Positions 10,828-23,100 of a DNA stretch of 64,000 nucleotides are shown here, piece by piece. Location: contig OZ022261.1 of NCBI GenBank assembly GCA_963978905.1, positions 25,789,686-25,853,685 of the forward strand, given 5' to 3'. Position numbers and translations under genes: made by a program. The notes beneath the pieces were generated by a model. That model worked only from the letters and a program-made list of their open reading frames with translations. It ran no database searches and was not told where the DNA came from. The stretch's first letter is position 1; the number at the start of each line of letters is the position of its first letter. This DNA is from Trichostrongylus colubriformis. Its lineage: Eukaryota > Nematoda > Chromadorea > Rhabditida > Trichostrongylidae.

Positions 10828-12377
10828 CAGTAGCGCTCAAAAGTCTTCGGCCAAATGCTTTTCCCGCCATAACTTTTTTCCTGCTGAACCGAATTGGGCA
10901 AAATTTTAGTATGTTGTGCCCGAACCTACTTTGTATATCTGCTACCACTTGGGTGCCATTAGACTCTTTTATTAGATTTTTACAAGCGTTTATTACAAAA
11001 TCACTGGAAAACACGGAAAAGTTTGGTCAGGAAAAACGGGCTCACTCTAAAGTACAAAACCAGAAACTTGTAAGAAACATCAATATTACTTAGTCAAAAC
11101 CACAAATTCAAATGACAGCGGCATCTTGGGACGAGATCGAGTCCATGAGCTTCCATATAACTGTATGAGGCAAGGCGTTCTATTCTCCTGCTAGTTTGGC
11201 ACAATTTTCCCTCTGCTCCTACTAATTTACAGTGGAAAGCGTTTTTCGAGCTCTTACAACATGTGTTCTATCTGATTGAGGTGCAGGGATTGGCTTGACC
11301 ACTTGGGAAGTGTGACTTTCTGGCACTGGAAGGCTTCCTTCACTTTTGTTGGCGTGTGTTTCGGACCGATATTTTGCAGTAGAATCCATCCAGCAAGCAC
11401 ACTTTTGCTCGCCTATGGTAGTACTATGCTCACCATCATGTCCCTCCAGTCTACCGCGCCATCGTTCCGTCTATCTTCAAAATGAGACCCATAACATGCA
11501 GTGGAAATGCCTCATGTACCGCCACAGATCCTCCACCATGCTTGACTGTCAGTTCTGTGTGTTTCGGAATGAATCTTCCGCCAAAACGACGTCTCGCATA
11601 GCAGATCCCATCACTTTCGAGCAAATTAAACTTGCTCTCAGCGGTGAAAAGGACTTTGCCTCAACCACTGAATTCCAGGTGAGATGGCGCCGCGCAGTGG
11701 CAACTTTGGCTCTACTGTTTCTGGGTGTCAAAAACGGATTCTTAACTGAACGTCTCCCGTAGATTCCAACATCGTTGAGGCCCCTTCCCACAGTCTGTCG
11801 ACTGATTCTGATGCCATCCTTTCCAAAAAACTTAGCGACGATTTCCACAGACGTGAGAAGGGCCGGCTCTCAGCTGCGGAGGAACCATCTGTCTTGCATA
11901 AAACAAACTGCAGCGAAGTATTCCCATTCTCTCTGCATTGCTAGTTTAGCCTTCAATCGCATGGTTCCAAAGTCGACGCCATCGTTTGATGAGGCAGCTC
12001 CATAAAACTCAAAGTAGCGTTGATCTCGTTTCAGATTTCTTCATCTTCACCGTCTCCTCACGTACACATTGGAGGATGTCTGCTCTTCTAATAATTACCT
12101 TAAGAGTACCAGCCGTGACAATAACCCAGATGAAGCGTCAAAGATAGGTTCAGGTAGGAATGAAGCCAAGAAATAGTAAGCATGGGAACCTGGAAAAGGT
12201 AGTGTCATAACAAAAGCTTGTATATAACCACGCATCTTTCACCGTTTCGTGTCACAGCAATAAATCTCATATGCAGTATCCTCAGGTATAACATACTACA
12301 ATTTCGCTTGGATTGGTCCTGTAGAAAAGAAGTTACAGCTGAAAAACCATTTGGCCGAAGTCTTTTGGGCGCTACTG
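10828..12377 (-). mobile_element. Tc1-like transposon, full length but inactive
   Basis: A 1550-bp element bounded by inverted ends CAGTAGCGCTCAAAAGTCTT (left) and the complement of CAGTAGCGCCCAAAAGACTT (right). TA lies immediately outside each end (10826-10827 and 12378-12379), as expected for Tc1/mariner. A minus-strand transposase relic lies inside. Two short elements with related ends occur at 25458-25964 and 30002-30504. This copy has the size of an autonomous Tc1 element, but its gene is broken. Confidence 0.9.
11270..12000 (-). pseudogene. Tc1-family transposase, frameshifted with lost catalytic residues
   Basis: Reading the minus strand, the second helix-turn-helix is clear (ISRQTVGRGLNDVGIYGRR, then ARRHLTW). 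After a frameshift comes VLFTAESKFNL, where Tc1 relatives have FSDESKFNL, so the first catalytic Asp is Ala. TVKHGGGSV follows and is well conserved. The next acidic site reads QNIGPKH where D-N is expected, and the last block reads SLHLNQIEH where relatives have SPDLNPIEH; the Glu is kept. Several stops interrupt the frame. The N-terminal DNA-binding part is only faintly visible. The protein would have cut and pasted its element; it is dead here. Confidence 0.8.
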
Positions 12378-14140
12378 TACATCACAGCGATTACAGAATT
12401 TGATGCAATGAGTTCGCGCAAGAAAAAAACAACTCTATTGCAGGTCGAAGAGAGTGATGCCAAAAGTCACGCTCGAGAGTCGATTTATCTAGGCCTTGAA
12501 TCACGGTAATTGTCATAAATACGCAAATACACGCATGAGCGAAAGAGTTTTCACGTGATGGCCCAGCGAGTCATCGCACGTAAACTTTGACCCCTCCACC
12601 TCGCTGCCAAACGGCATTTTGCAATTTTAGTTTTCATACCTGTGAAGAGTATCCGTGACTCTATGGAACCACCTAGGCACTATTGCAATCCCATGAGCAT
12701 CTGGTCAGCCATTTGTAATCAGGTGTTCGTGATCAGTAGAAGTGCTCCGCAATCGCTCGTATCAATTCAGGACGAGACAAGACAGTTAGCAACAATAAGG
12801 TTTTACACAATACTAACACAGCACCAACATAACGCTCTTCTTTTTCTTTGAGGCATCCTAAAATATAGTTTTACTTTTAGTTGCCTCATTCCTTCACACC
12901 TTTGGCTGAGATCCTTTAAAGACATTTGGAGGACAATTTGACTTACGATGTGGGCTTACGGTGGCTTGCAGCTCGCTGGCTGCTTCTTTCTCTTATTCTC
13001 CCTTCGTTTGTTTCGATTGTTTGTTGCTGTTCGTTGTTTCACTTGTTCTACATCTCGAACCCTAGGCGACATCAAATGACAGTGGCATCCACTCGCCTGA
13101 AGCGGGCTAGAATCGCATTAGCGCCCCAAAGGCACTTTTTCAAGCAATTTTCGCTACATCTTATCTTTCCTGAGTCCGAATGTTTGTTTACAAAGGACAA
13201 TGTTATGGAATTCACTTTTCTTCCTTGCCCCCCCCCCATTCCATTTCGGTTCCTTTAACATGTTTCCAGTTCAAACGAGCACTTGCTCCTTTTTTTGTGT
13301 GCTTACTGCTTAGCATAACTAATATAATTTCCCTGAAATATTGTATCGCGATGCAGACATTATGGATTTATTTGATGCCTGAATGATATGCACTTGCCAT
13401 TATCCCTCTTGTCCTGTGTACCAGGAAATGCGAAAAGACGACTGACATTGTCATTCCCAACTTATGAGTTCCATGAGCATTCCATAATTAGCGTGGGTGA
13501 TTAATCAATGCAAGGCGGAAATCCTCGTTCAACTCGATGGATTTCATTTTCTTGGTGATAGTCAGGTGACTGTATTCATTCACACTATCTCCAATGACCA
13601 CATTCATCGAAACTGAGTCAGATGTTATCATATAGATCCGCCACACTGTCCAGCTGATGCCGGCTGTGACCACCGCAGTACAGTGTATCCTCGCAGTACA
13701 ATGTTCTATGTCCCTTCAAGGCATGGTAGTCAAACACCGTTAGGGGTAATCTTTGCAGATTGTGGAATATGAAAGTCGAGGTGATCAGTGTAATAGTAGA
13801 AGAAGAACGGAATAAAATGGTAAAAAATTTCAAGTAAAAGTATAAGCCCGAAAGGCTTTCCTTCCCTCTTGCCCTCTTTGCATCAGCTGGTCGGTGGGAG
13901 GGCGGGTAAGCGGCTCTCAACCAGCCGCGGACGTTGTCCCGCCGTACAGGCAACTCACACAGCGGATGCGAGGCAGCGTGACGAGTAGCGTAGCGGGATC
14001 GCTATAAAGATACCGTGGCGCGCTCATTGAATGGGAGTTTCTACAATGATCATCTCTTATGGAGTGGAAAGTTCGTTCACAGAAAATTTGTCCTCTCAGT
14101 TCTCATTTCCTCCTTATACCTGGCGGTGCATCAGAAAACC
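12378..14140. other. noncoding, nothing recognised
   Basis: No gene, RNA or repeat relationship was recognised. Open frames of about 110 codons on each strand have no familiar motif and no splice context. Confidence 0.4.
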
Positions 14141-14380
14141 GGGTGTGGGCAGATATGACAGCGAATCGCGTGGCCGCCCGCGGCGAGCGGCGCGGCGGGT
14201 GCGCATGCCACTGGCAGGGCATGGCAGCCTTCAAGCAAGGCAGTGTGGCATGAGTGGAAGCGCAGACGTGACGCAATCACGCTCGGCCGGTTCCCAAGGG
14301 CAATCAATTCGGCGAGTCGTACTGGTGGCGCCGCGAGTGAAACGCCGCGAAGCGATTCGCCGTCATATCTGCACACACCC
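14141..14380. mobile_element. fold-back MITE with GGGTGTG...CACACCC ends, MULE-like
   Basis: A 240-bp element whose ends GGGTGTGGGCAGATATGACA and the complementary right end pair over about 30 bp. GC-rich arms continue inward (GCGAATCGC). It is flanked by CAGAAAACC (14132-14140) and TAGAAAACC (14381-14389), a 9-bp target duplication with one mismatch. GGG/CCC ends plus a 9-bp duplication suggest a Mutator-type transposase supplied the mobility, which is inference. The frames of 80-130 codons here are produced by the palindrome. Confidence 0.75.
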
Positions 14381-15337
14381 TAGAAAACCCACTAAGGTAG
14401 CACGACACTCGCGGCCACGCAATTTTTAATCCAAACGGCACACCATTTTGACTGTCTGGGGAGCGTAACGTGGGTTGTACGCTCTAGTGAGGGGCGAGGT
14501 GGAGAGCTTGCAGCCAAAAATAATATTGCGGTCTGTATTGGATAGTTTCATCTTAAAATGCGCATCACTCAGCCTTTCAGGTCACACTGAAAAACGTAGA
14601 AAATGGGTTATCGCGGGTGACTAGGAAAATGTGTGAAACAAATCCTACTTCTTCAGAGAGCTGGGTGCCTAGCCTTTCTCCACGTCTTCAGCCTTCTGTG
14701 TTTCTAGCCGCAGTTCATTACAGACCAGTCCTTATTGAATGCAAAAATGTAAAATATAACTTTGTGTTAGGGCTGGTGCCGGCATTGAAGGTTAGTTTAA
14801 GCTTTCTCTACTTAAAATTCAGCAGTGCGAAATGCAAGTGAATTTTCCAGGAACCAATTATACACGATGGTAATTGGAGCCTGCAGCTTCCTCCTTTTTC
14901 CATCGCGGTTTTCCTCCTCAAACTGACATTCGCGCTGCGGCGGAAATTTTGGCACATTAGCGTTCAACTTCTGACTCAGTTTAAGTAGTTGCGTGTTGAA
15001 ATCCTCGAGTTGCAGTCAAGAGATTGGTGACTGTACCATTACCCGTTCTCCCGCGTTTTGCCATCGTTTTAATTATGTGTGGGCAATCCAGACCTAGTTA
15101 GGGAGCCCTCTGCACGCATCATTGCGAACTTCAAAACGACAGCATTTGGTTAGTGCTGCTATGAGGTCTTGAAATGAGCTTTAAGGCTAGGTCAAAGTTC
15201 AAGGCCTTTCGGCGGGAAGTCTCTCAAAATAAAGTATAAGCGACATCAATCAAAATGTGCTCCATCGAAACTTGCACAATTTTGCCACTTTTTCGGGTAC
15301 AGGTCAATGCACCGGCGATACAACTCCATATCCTTAA
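14381..15337. other. noncoding, nothing recognised
   Basis: No gene, RNA or repeat relationship was recognised. Confidence 0.4.
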
Positions 15338-15799
15338 AGGCACACCACGCGATAATCAGATCAGGCTTACCTTCTTGGAGCCAGTAGGACCTTGGATAAC
15401 TGCTTAGTCTTTGCCTTTGTTGCGACTACACGGTGCACCCTCGCAGTGTTGTGCCTGCCTGAACGCAATCAAGCCACGCCCACACAACCAGATCACACCT
15501 GGCCTTAGCGAACGACTTTCCAACGTGGGAGCTGCCTTCATCATCGAAAAGGCTGTTCCATCAGATTAGATTCTCTTATCCCATATTTCCTTCTTCACGT
15601 GAGCGCCACGTTGGAAACTTCTTCGTAAAAGCCCAGGTGTGTTTTGGCTGGGCGGGCATGGCTTGGTTTTGTTCAAGGGGGCTCAACACTGTGAGGGGGC
15701 ACCGTGCAGCCGTAACAGTGGTGTAGCCTGAGCAGTTATCTAAAGACCTACTTGCCCCAAGAAAGTCAGCCACTAATCTGATTATCGCGTGATGTGCCT
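15338..15799. mobile_element. large fold-back MITE, TTAA-flanked (piggyBac-like)
   Basis: Arms of roughly 200 bp pair with each other: the left begins AGGCACACCACGCGATAATC and the right ends with the near complement. Further paired blocks are GGTGCACCCTCG, CAAGCCACGCCC and CCAACGTGG. TTAA sits directly outside both ends (15334-15337, 15800-15803), the signature of piggyBac-type insertion. A second, more diverged copy lies at 28945-29330. No transposase is encoded. Confidence 0.75.
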
Positions 15800-16883
15800 T
15801 TAAATACGACTCATTGAGTTACACTTATACGATGTACTCCCTCCCCTTTCGCGGTAGCCGATCATAGTAGTAGGGTCTGTCTGGCGTGAGAGATTGACAT
15901 TGAGACGGACATCCCAAAGATTCTATCTGGAGAGCTGAGTAATCGGAAGAGGGTTGTGGTCAGGCGATGACAAGTCAGGGAAGTACGGAGCACCAGTTGT
16001 TGACCTCGGTGTTTGGAAGAGCGTTTCAGCATCGTGATCAATTCGAGCTCGTAAAGCAGCAAGTTGCGGTTAACAACTCCTGATAGAGCATATCATGATG
16101 AACAAATGCAAAGTGTACACCTAAAGGTAACTCAAGCAAATTGTGCATGAACTATTGCAAAAAAAAAATTTTTGTGGCATCATTAAACATTTTTGATCCA
16201 GCCTCAAAACTTCTTGGAAGAGCTGGTATCACCACAATACTGCACGCCTCAGTTTTGTTAATGGAATGGGCAGGTTTTATGCGTTTGAGATGCCATTATG
16301 TTGGCTACACTTCATGTCTGCAATTTGCACTAATTTGTATGTTTCATCTTTGCTGCCGCGCTCAGTAATTAATTCAGGCCTTATTTTCTATCGACACTGG
16401 GATTCGTATTCTATAAATTAAAAATGGTCAAAATAGTGTTTTAATGACGCTTCACTTTGAACTTTGCGATACATATGAACCACGGTGTTTGGTGCCGGTT
16501 CTGCAGATTGTATAGGCATTGGGCAGGGCTCATCATTTATTAAACGTTTTGGCCTCACTGGCTGACTAATGCTCAGCAAACTTCCACATGAGGGAGGCAT
16601 CGCAATATCGTTTTTCCCTGACTCGAGAATATTGTGTAAGAAATCAGCGAATTAGTACGGTCTGGGCTGGAAAGGGCTAATTCGAAAGGATGAAGACATC
16701 GTTAGGGATAATTCTGGCTAACTGTGGGATATTCCAAGGGGGAAGCTAAGTAGTACAACCCTAGAGAAAGGCCGACTTAAGCGGTCAATGACCCAAAAAC
16801 CGGAGCCCTTTTCCCTACAATAGGTCCTTATCGGGGACATGCTTTCGCTCTCTTTGCATTCTTGTAGAGGTTGAAGCGGATGG
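15800..16883. other. noncoding, nothing firmly recognised
   Basis: No gene is recognised. On the minus strand near 16010-16060 there is a short NLLLYELEL peptide, also seen in altered form near 27510-27540. It faintly recalls the start of a mariner helix-turn-helix, but it is too short to call. Confidence 0.35.
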
Positions 16884-17060
16884 TAAGGCCACGGTCATAC
16901 TTTGCGATGCCGGCGGCAGGGCGTGGCTGCGTATCTTTGCGTCTCCGCCTATGTCACCTTGCCTCGTCGTCTGTCGTCTCTGCACCTCCCTCGTGCCACT
17001 CTCCCGCGCTGCCTGTGAACGCAGCCACGCCTTGCCGGCGGTGAGTATGACCGCGACCTA
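16884..17060. repeat. TIR MITE family R3, copy 1
   Basis: A 177-bp unit with ends TAAGGCCACGGTCATACTTT and its near complement (GAGTATGACCGCGACCTA). Internally it is GC-rich with GCGTGGCTGCGTATCT and TCTGCACCTCCC. Copies with the same ends and core lie at 39621-39797 and 55481-55649, in the opposite orientation. It is noncoding. Confidence 0.65.
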
Positions 17061-20029
17061 AGGCAGCTAAGCCAGTGCTGTGAATGCCGCCGCGCCTTCC
17101 GCAGCCACTCGGACATCGGAAGACCTGTGACCATAACTCGTCCAAAAAACGGCGAAAACGCGTTTACGGTTCGCCTTCCAGTGCGAGTTCTGCCACAAAA
17201 TCATATTCCTGAACTTGCCATTCCATTACGCCCTTGCACTTTCTGAATGCTTTTATAAACCTTTGGAGGTCTTCAAATAGCCGAAAAGCATAAATAAGAT
17301 AATCTCAAGAAAAGATATGGATAGCACCGTCGGTCAAAGGTTTTTTGAGTAAGAACATGCCTGAAACACAGGTAGCTTCCAGCTGTCCAGCTGTCATCAT
17401 TTTCAACAATATGCTGAAGTTAATGATGATGAAAAATCCTTCCCATTTGTCCTTGTGCACGCGTTGGAGCTCCGAGGACCAGCTGCCCTTGGAATCTTAT
17501 CATAACGTTAATTCTTTCCACTAATTGCGTTAAAGAAATGCTCACCAGAAATAGGAAAATTCATTTGCTCGCGTATGCAGTCTTCTCCTCATGTATCGCA
17601 GCTTCGTCGACCCGGAAAACAGCATTATACGGATAACTTCTGTACATTACGTGTTTGTGCATGCCAGCCTGATAAATTACCTGGCTCGTGAATTTATAGT
17701 ATCTTAAGTAGCGGCTTTTGCAAAGGGATATGATACGCAGATGATTACGGTGTGCAGTATTCTCTTTGAGGCTCCTCTTCCAGTTCTTCAGGAAAGGAAG
17801 CAGTAGATTGTTGTGAGTTCGTTGAAGATAAGGCGGGTGCGTAGTCAAGTGGGAAATATGGTCACTATAAATGAACCTTAATGCTTCAAAGAGACGGTGT
17901 GTTCGTAAATTGCTAAATGGTCGCACTCTGGTTCTTTAACCAGCTCTCGGAAGCCTGTGAATCCCTCGTTGTCCTGGCTCCTCCCATCACAAACGAGCGC
18001 ACTATATGCTGCATGACCGCCACACATCACAAATTCACGTGGTTTTGATCGATATGTCTGGAATGCGATCATCAAGTCCGATCAAACATACGTCAAAGAG
18101 GTAAAAAAGAGAATAGCCTCCCCCCCCCCCCCCCCCCCCAATTCCCAGACTTCTGGATCTTTTATTTGGCTTCCATTCTTCAATGCCCACTAACACTACC
18201 TCAGCTTTCATATCCTGCAAGTTGCCAAATAGCACCTTGCTGTTTTTATAGGAAGCATGCTGTAACTCTGCGTACATGTGGGCGCATCCCGCCCCTTTTA
18301 GGAGGTTCGCTGCAAGTTTCATTTCCATACGGCACACCTAGATAGCATACGCTGTGTCGCACGCCACACGCCGTGACGCGAAGCGTGATGTGAGGATACA
18401 CTCTGGTGTACGCTCCTTTGGCTAGGAAACTGGGAATGGAAAGGTTCCAAGACTGTTCGTTCGATCTACGAAAAGAACCAAACGTTTATGTTATGCGATG
18501 CTATCAAATTGAGGTTTTATAGCATGGTTCGTTATTACTTTCACCTTCTTCTTGACTTATCCCATAGCTCGGAAATTGCCGCCCTTCTTATAATGGTCGA
18601 GAATTACCTTAATGGAAACTTTTTTAGCTGACTTTCAGAAGGAAGCGCGATCTTCCGTTCAGTGATGTGCATAAGGTTCAATTTTACTATTTTGCCAAGG
18701 ACCACTTATCGAAATAAGCTGGTTCGGTTATTACTCTTCGCATGCCTACTTCTTCTTATCCGATAACATGTCTTCACTATAACCTCCATTTGCGTCTAAC
18801 AAGTATTGGGGTTTTCTATCTCTTGGGGATAATTATCCCAAAGATGGAATCCGATAAAAAAACTTCCTGAATATTCATTGGTTAAAGGGTCGTTATCTAA
18901 GCTAACAATGGCCCGAATCATATATTAAAGACAATGCAGCTGTCACCGCATGTCCATTTTTTCCCGTTCCTCCTTCAAAGGTTTTGAACCAGTGGAGCAG
19001 ATCGTAGGGCAAAGACTCTCAAAGTAAAGTACGGTGCTGTGCTTTTGAACAAATGTTTTCTTTTCTGTCATAGCTGTTTTGGGAAAAGAAAGTTAAAGAA
19101 ACTGCGAGACGTGTTGTAACCTTTGTTTTCAATGTAAGCCCAACTCCAGCTACTAGTGAGCTCGTCACGTGCCGCTGCACATCACAAATCAAGTGGTCTG
19201 GTCGATACGTCAGAAAAAAAGGTGCAGGAAAATGCATGCTACGGAAATCCAAGGAAAGTACATATAGGGATCCCATTTCTAGGATTTTTGTCATTTCATC
19301 TGCTGGCCCACTTTGCACTTTTACTTCCAGTTTTCACAATCGTCTAAATTGCCGTTCGTGCTCCCTTCACGAAATTTAAGATGTACAAACGTGTCTGCTC
19401 CATGAGCATCACCGGCTTACCTAAATTGAGTTTGCGTTATGCTCTGCAATCTGGTGTGCCAGCTAATTCAAAAAATAGCTGGTTACTTTGCAAGCTTACA
19501 TTTTCTGTTATTGCACGATTCGATCAACGATTTCCTCTTTCTTAACGTAATCGTCGGAGCCGTTTCGGTATTCAATACATTTCGGCACGCGAAAGGCATC
19601 CATTTATGCGCATTTCTTTCATTCCAGTCGCTGTGATTAGAAATACTAAAACTAGGCTCATCAAAGAATTGGTAATGTCGTATTTAGCGATTCCATTTTT
19701 TCCGAGTATTCTTCGCTTCGGGCTGCCGTTAACTCACACTTCGCCGCTCCTTTTTTGATACTTGGTAGCTACACATTGCTTATTTCTCAGATTATGAGCT
19801 TAATTTGACTTAATTGAAAAGATCACGTTCCACGAAGTGAAATATACTCGAAGTCGTAAAACTGCCTTAGAGACTATGGAATGTTCTCAAAATGAAATAC
19901 GATCATTTTCTTTCATATCCATTATCTGTGGACTCCCCTTATCAGTATAATACGTACTTAATGCACAATCAGATTTTCCATTCCCTAGGAGAGAAGGGGT
20001 GTGCATCGTTAGGAAAGAGTTTTGCAATG
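17061..20029. other. noncoding, one unexplained 121-codon frame
   Basis: No gene is recognised. The minus-strand frame at 17561-17926 is the longest not attributable to a repeat, but it has no motif I know and no neighbouring exon. A run of 20 C lies at 18120-18139. Confidence 0.4.
18120..18139. repeat. homopolymer of 20 C
   Basis: An uninterrupted C run. G or C tracts of 8-18 bases recur in the window (for example near 5350, 48712, 52158 and 57697), so this is one of a class and not a unique oddity. Its exact length is likely to be unreliable in sequencing. Confidence 0.95.
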
Positions 20030-20190
20030 CGGCTTGCGACGCGATACGTGCGAGCTAGGGGTGCCGGTGCCGTGCGTAATTAAGTACTGAAGTAAATGTA
20101 CCCAAAAAACGCAAGGAGAATCACAACTGCATGCGGCGCCTCTAACTCGCACGCATCGTCTCACACGTCGCCCGCCACATTGCGGTATTC
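20030..20190. repeat. GCGAGCTA fold-back MITE family, copy
   Basis: The left arm contains GTGCGAGCTAGGGGTGCC and the right arm the near complement GGCGCCTCTAACTCGCAC. The same arm words occur in the fold-backs at about 31975-32165, 34440-34625, 42040-42215 and 56782-57011. It is noncoding. Confidence 0.6.
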
Positions 20191-23100
20191 TGTCCCAACA
20201 ATACAACCCGATAGGGAGGATTCCCTTGGTTAGTCTGCATGTAAAGGCATGTACAAATGAAAACTATCTTCCCTTTATTCAAGGCTTACATTATCCTTTA
20301 ATTCAATATTTTGCCGGTGTATCAAATTTCCACTGCATGAAGACTCTTCGCATGGGGCGGTGCCTCACAATGTTCGAATCCTGGAGAGGTTTTCTGAGTT
20401 TAGCAGCCGTAGAAGTAATCCACATGTCTTCCCAAATCCAGTGAGTATCCGATCGACTATAAAGTTGGTCGGAAGGTAATCTAATGGCGTAAGACGTGGA
20501 ACGTGATTCTATTGCTATGGAAATAGAGTCAAGTCTACGGCATAAGTCCAGTGAATCATTCGGTATACATGCTGTGCTTTGAAGCCAGCTTAAATCGTCC
20601 CTCTATGAAAACGTCTCCATTTGATATGCTCAGCGATTCAAAATATGTAGGGTTTCCTCCCGTGGAGTGATCTCTGATGAACCTTTCCAAAGGGCAGTCA
20701 CTGCTCACTGAGTCGGCGGCGAGATTAGGTCCCAGCTCACGAGATGGGTACACCACTCGAGTACATGAGCGCTGCCCTCTGTGTAGAAGGAATTGAATAT
20801 GATTTCTTACTTGCACGACCCTTGTACACAACACCTAGTCCGGAAAGCCATGCTCAGGCTTCCGCTTTTCTTCCGCAAGACTGGACGATCTACGCCCCCA
20901 CTATGAATCTGGAGCCACTTTCTTACTCCAAAACATTACGACTATCGACTTCTTTTCAATTTTTTCCTTGGCTGAAATGCTGGAGCTTGATAAAGGAAAA
21001 ATCTGAGTACTAGTTATGGGAGAATTTTCGCAACATTTCTATAAGTTTTTTCTTTTGAGATGCCTTACCAAGAGTTAGACCTCACTTTGTGATGAATTAT
21101 TTGGTTGGTCATATTCATTCACTTATATTCATATGCAAAGATATATGAATTTTTCAAAATTTATAAGTTTGAGAAAAGTAAAATTTTAAATTGAAAAAAA
21201 TTAAAGTCATGTACAAGTATGAAATCAGCTGGTCATGATGTTGTTTGCCACGGGCTCTCATTCTTTTGGAAGCCAATGTTACCCTCGAACAGGAAGCAGG
21301 CAAAATTTATCTTGGAAAATTTTCAATCTTTATCCCAATAGTGAAGAACGAAGTTTTTTGAATGAACTGTTCATTCTAAAATGATCCCTTTTATGAACAG
21401 CACCCACAGAAGTTGCAGAAGGCTTTCTTTCCTTATAGCCTAATATTGGTACTAATTGGGTCATGCTTAGTGCTTCAAGCTTCGAGTGAATAATTATTCA
21501 GATGTAACAGTGGGCACGTGTAGAACGGTGGTTGGAAGTCACCCATAAGTGCATAAAATCCGATTCTATCGGTGCATTCAATTTTAGACCTATATTTCAT
21601 CGGATTCCTTCGTGGGAACGAGCCGGGAATGTTTTGAGCATCGTCTAAAGAGGCGCTTTGTGTTCTGCCCTGCCTACCGTATAAGTCGCGCCCACTTCGG
21701 AGTTTGAATGCCTGTCAAGCGTTTATTACTTCTTCCATTATTGACATGATCCGACCGTTTGAGTTTAAAGGAATCGTCCACGGAAAAATGAGTTTCTATG
21801 TAACTCATATATTTGTTTTGTATTTGCCTAATGCGGGCTGGATGCAAAGTTTCACGCGAAAAAAATATGAATTCGGCTAAGTTACAGCTGCACAAAGTCT
21901 TGGGAGTGGGCGAGGCCTCCGAGCAAGTGTCCACCCCGTCGTTGAAGACGCATTGTAGGAACAGAAAGCTACGTAAACAGTCCCATTCTCCCTTCCTAAC
22001 CGTGGCGGACGACGGAACGGGGAGCCTTTACTTGTTGGCCCCGCCCACCCGGCCAAGCATTTGGGAAGCTGTATCCTAGTGGAATTCTCGCTTTTTTCCG
22101 TGAAACTTTGCATGCGGCCCTTACTAGGCCATACAACATAAGTATAGGGGTAACAAAGAAATTTATACTCCGTGATTGATTCCTTTAACCAGTAGGCCTC
22201 TAGCTGAGCATGCTTCTATTTGAGCTGCTTGAGTAAGCCGTCTCTAAAGCTTATGTGTAAGGCTCGAGGACGGAGCAAGTTGGACGAGCTTGTACCCCAT
22301 CACCACAGAGCTAGCAACTTACAGATTATATTGATATTAGGAAATCTTCACTTTCTCAAAACTTAATTCTCAGCTTGCTGGAGGAAAATAGCTCAACTCA
22401 TTCTGATCAGACCTTGAAATAGACTTGAAAAGCTATTGAAGCATTACTGAACCCGTAGACTTATCATGTGCTAGTTCGTTCTATTAATTCATACGATAAG
22501 CGTAAATTGAGTTCAGTGACCTTTAATATGCCTCACTTTAGCTGATTCACCCTGTGAGTAGGGCTTTTTCGAGTGAGTATTTTGAAGAGCTTGTTATCAG
22601 GATGAAAAAGGGCGGTTTTGAGGGCATCCTCTTGTAGCGTCTGAATCATCTCATCGCCTGTGGATAGGCATCCTAGTTTCTGTCAATTTTTAAAAAGAAA
22701 ATAACTTGAAAATTGCTTCTGGCGTGCCTGTCTCATTCTTCTCATGTCCTATGTATAGCCCCTTCATCTTCTGTCAAGTTTTATTTTCAACTTTGAACGA
22801 CCATTTTTAGCGTGCTAATTTATTTTTTAAATTTTTTACTTGGAACCTTTTAACTATGGATCAACGCTTTTCTGCTGACAGGTGAAATATGGAACGACTT
22901 CCACTGTAATGTGTTAAGAAGGTAAAAAGTGAATAAAACGGTTAGAAAATCGCTTTTTCCACCTCAAGAGTGACATGTAGTATCTTTAGCGTAGCATTAG
23001 CGTTGCCATGGATGAGCCTCGATAACTTCGTAGAGGGAGGGATGCTGAATGAGGGCCCGTTTTAGTGCTTGTAGCTATTTGTACCCTCTAATGTTTAGGG

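Noticed and set aside
14031..14429. 132-codon Arg-rich frame
   Set aside because: It lies across the GC-rich palindrome of the MITE at 14141-14380, with frames open on both strands because of symmetry.
17561..17926. 121-codon minus-strand frame as a host gene
   Set aside because: No motif, no splice-linked neighbour and no repeat support. A frame of this length can occur by chance in 64 kb.
20370..20392. tRNA B box suggested by GTTCGAATCC
   Set aside because: No A box at a suitable distance and no pairing acceptor stem upstream.
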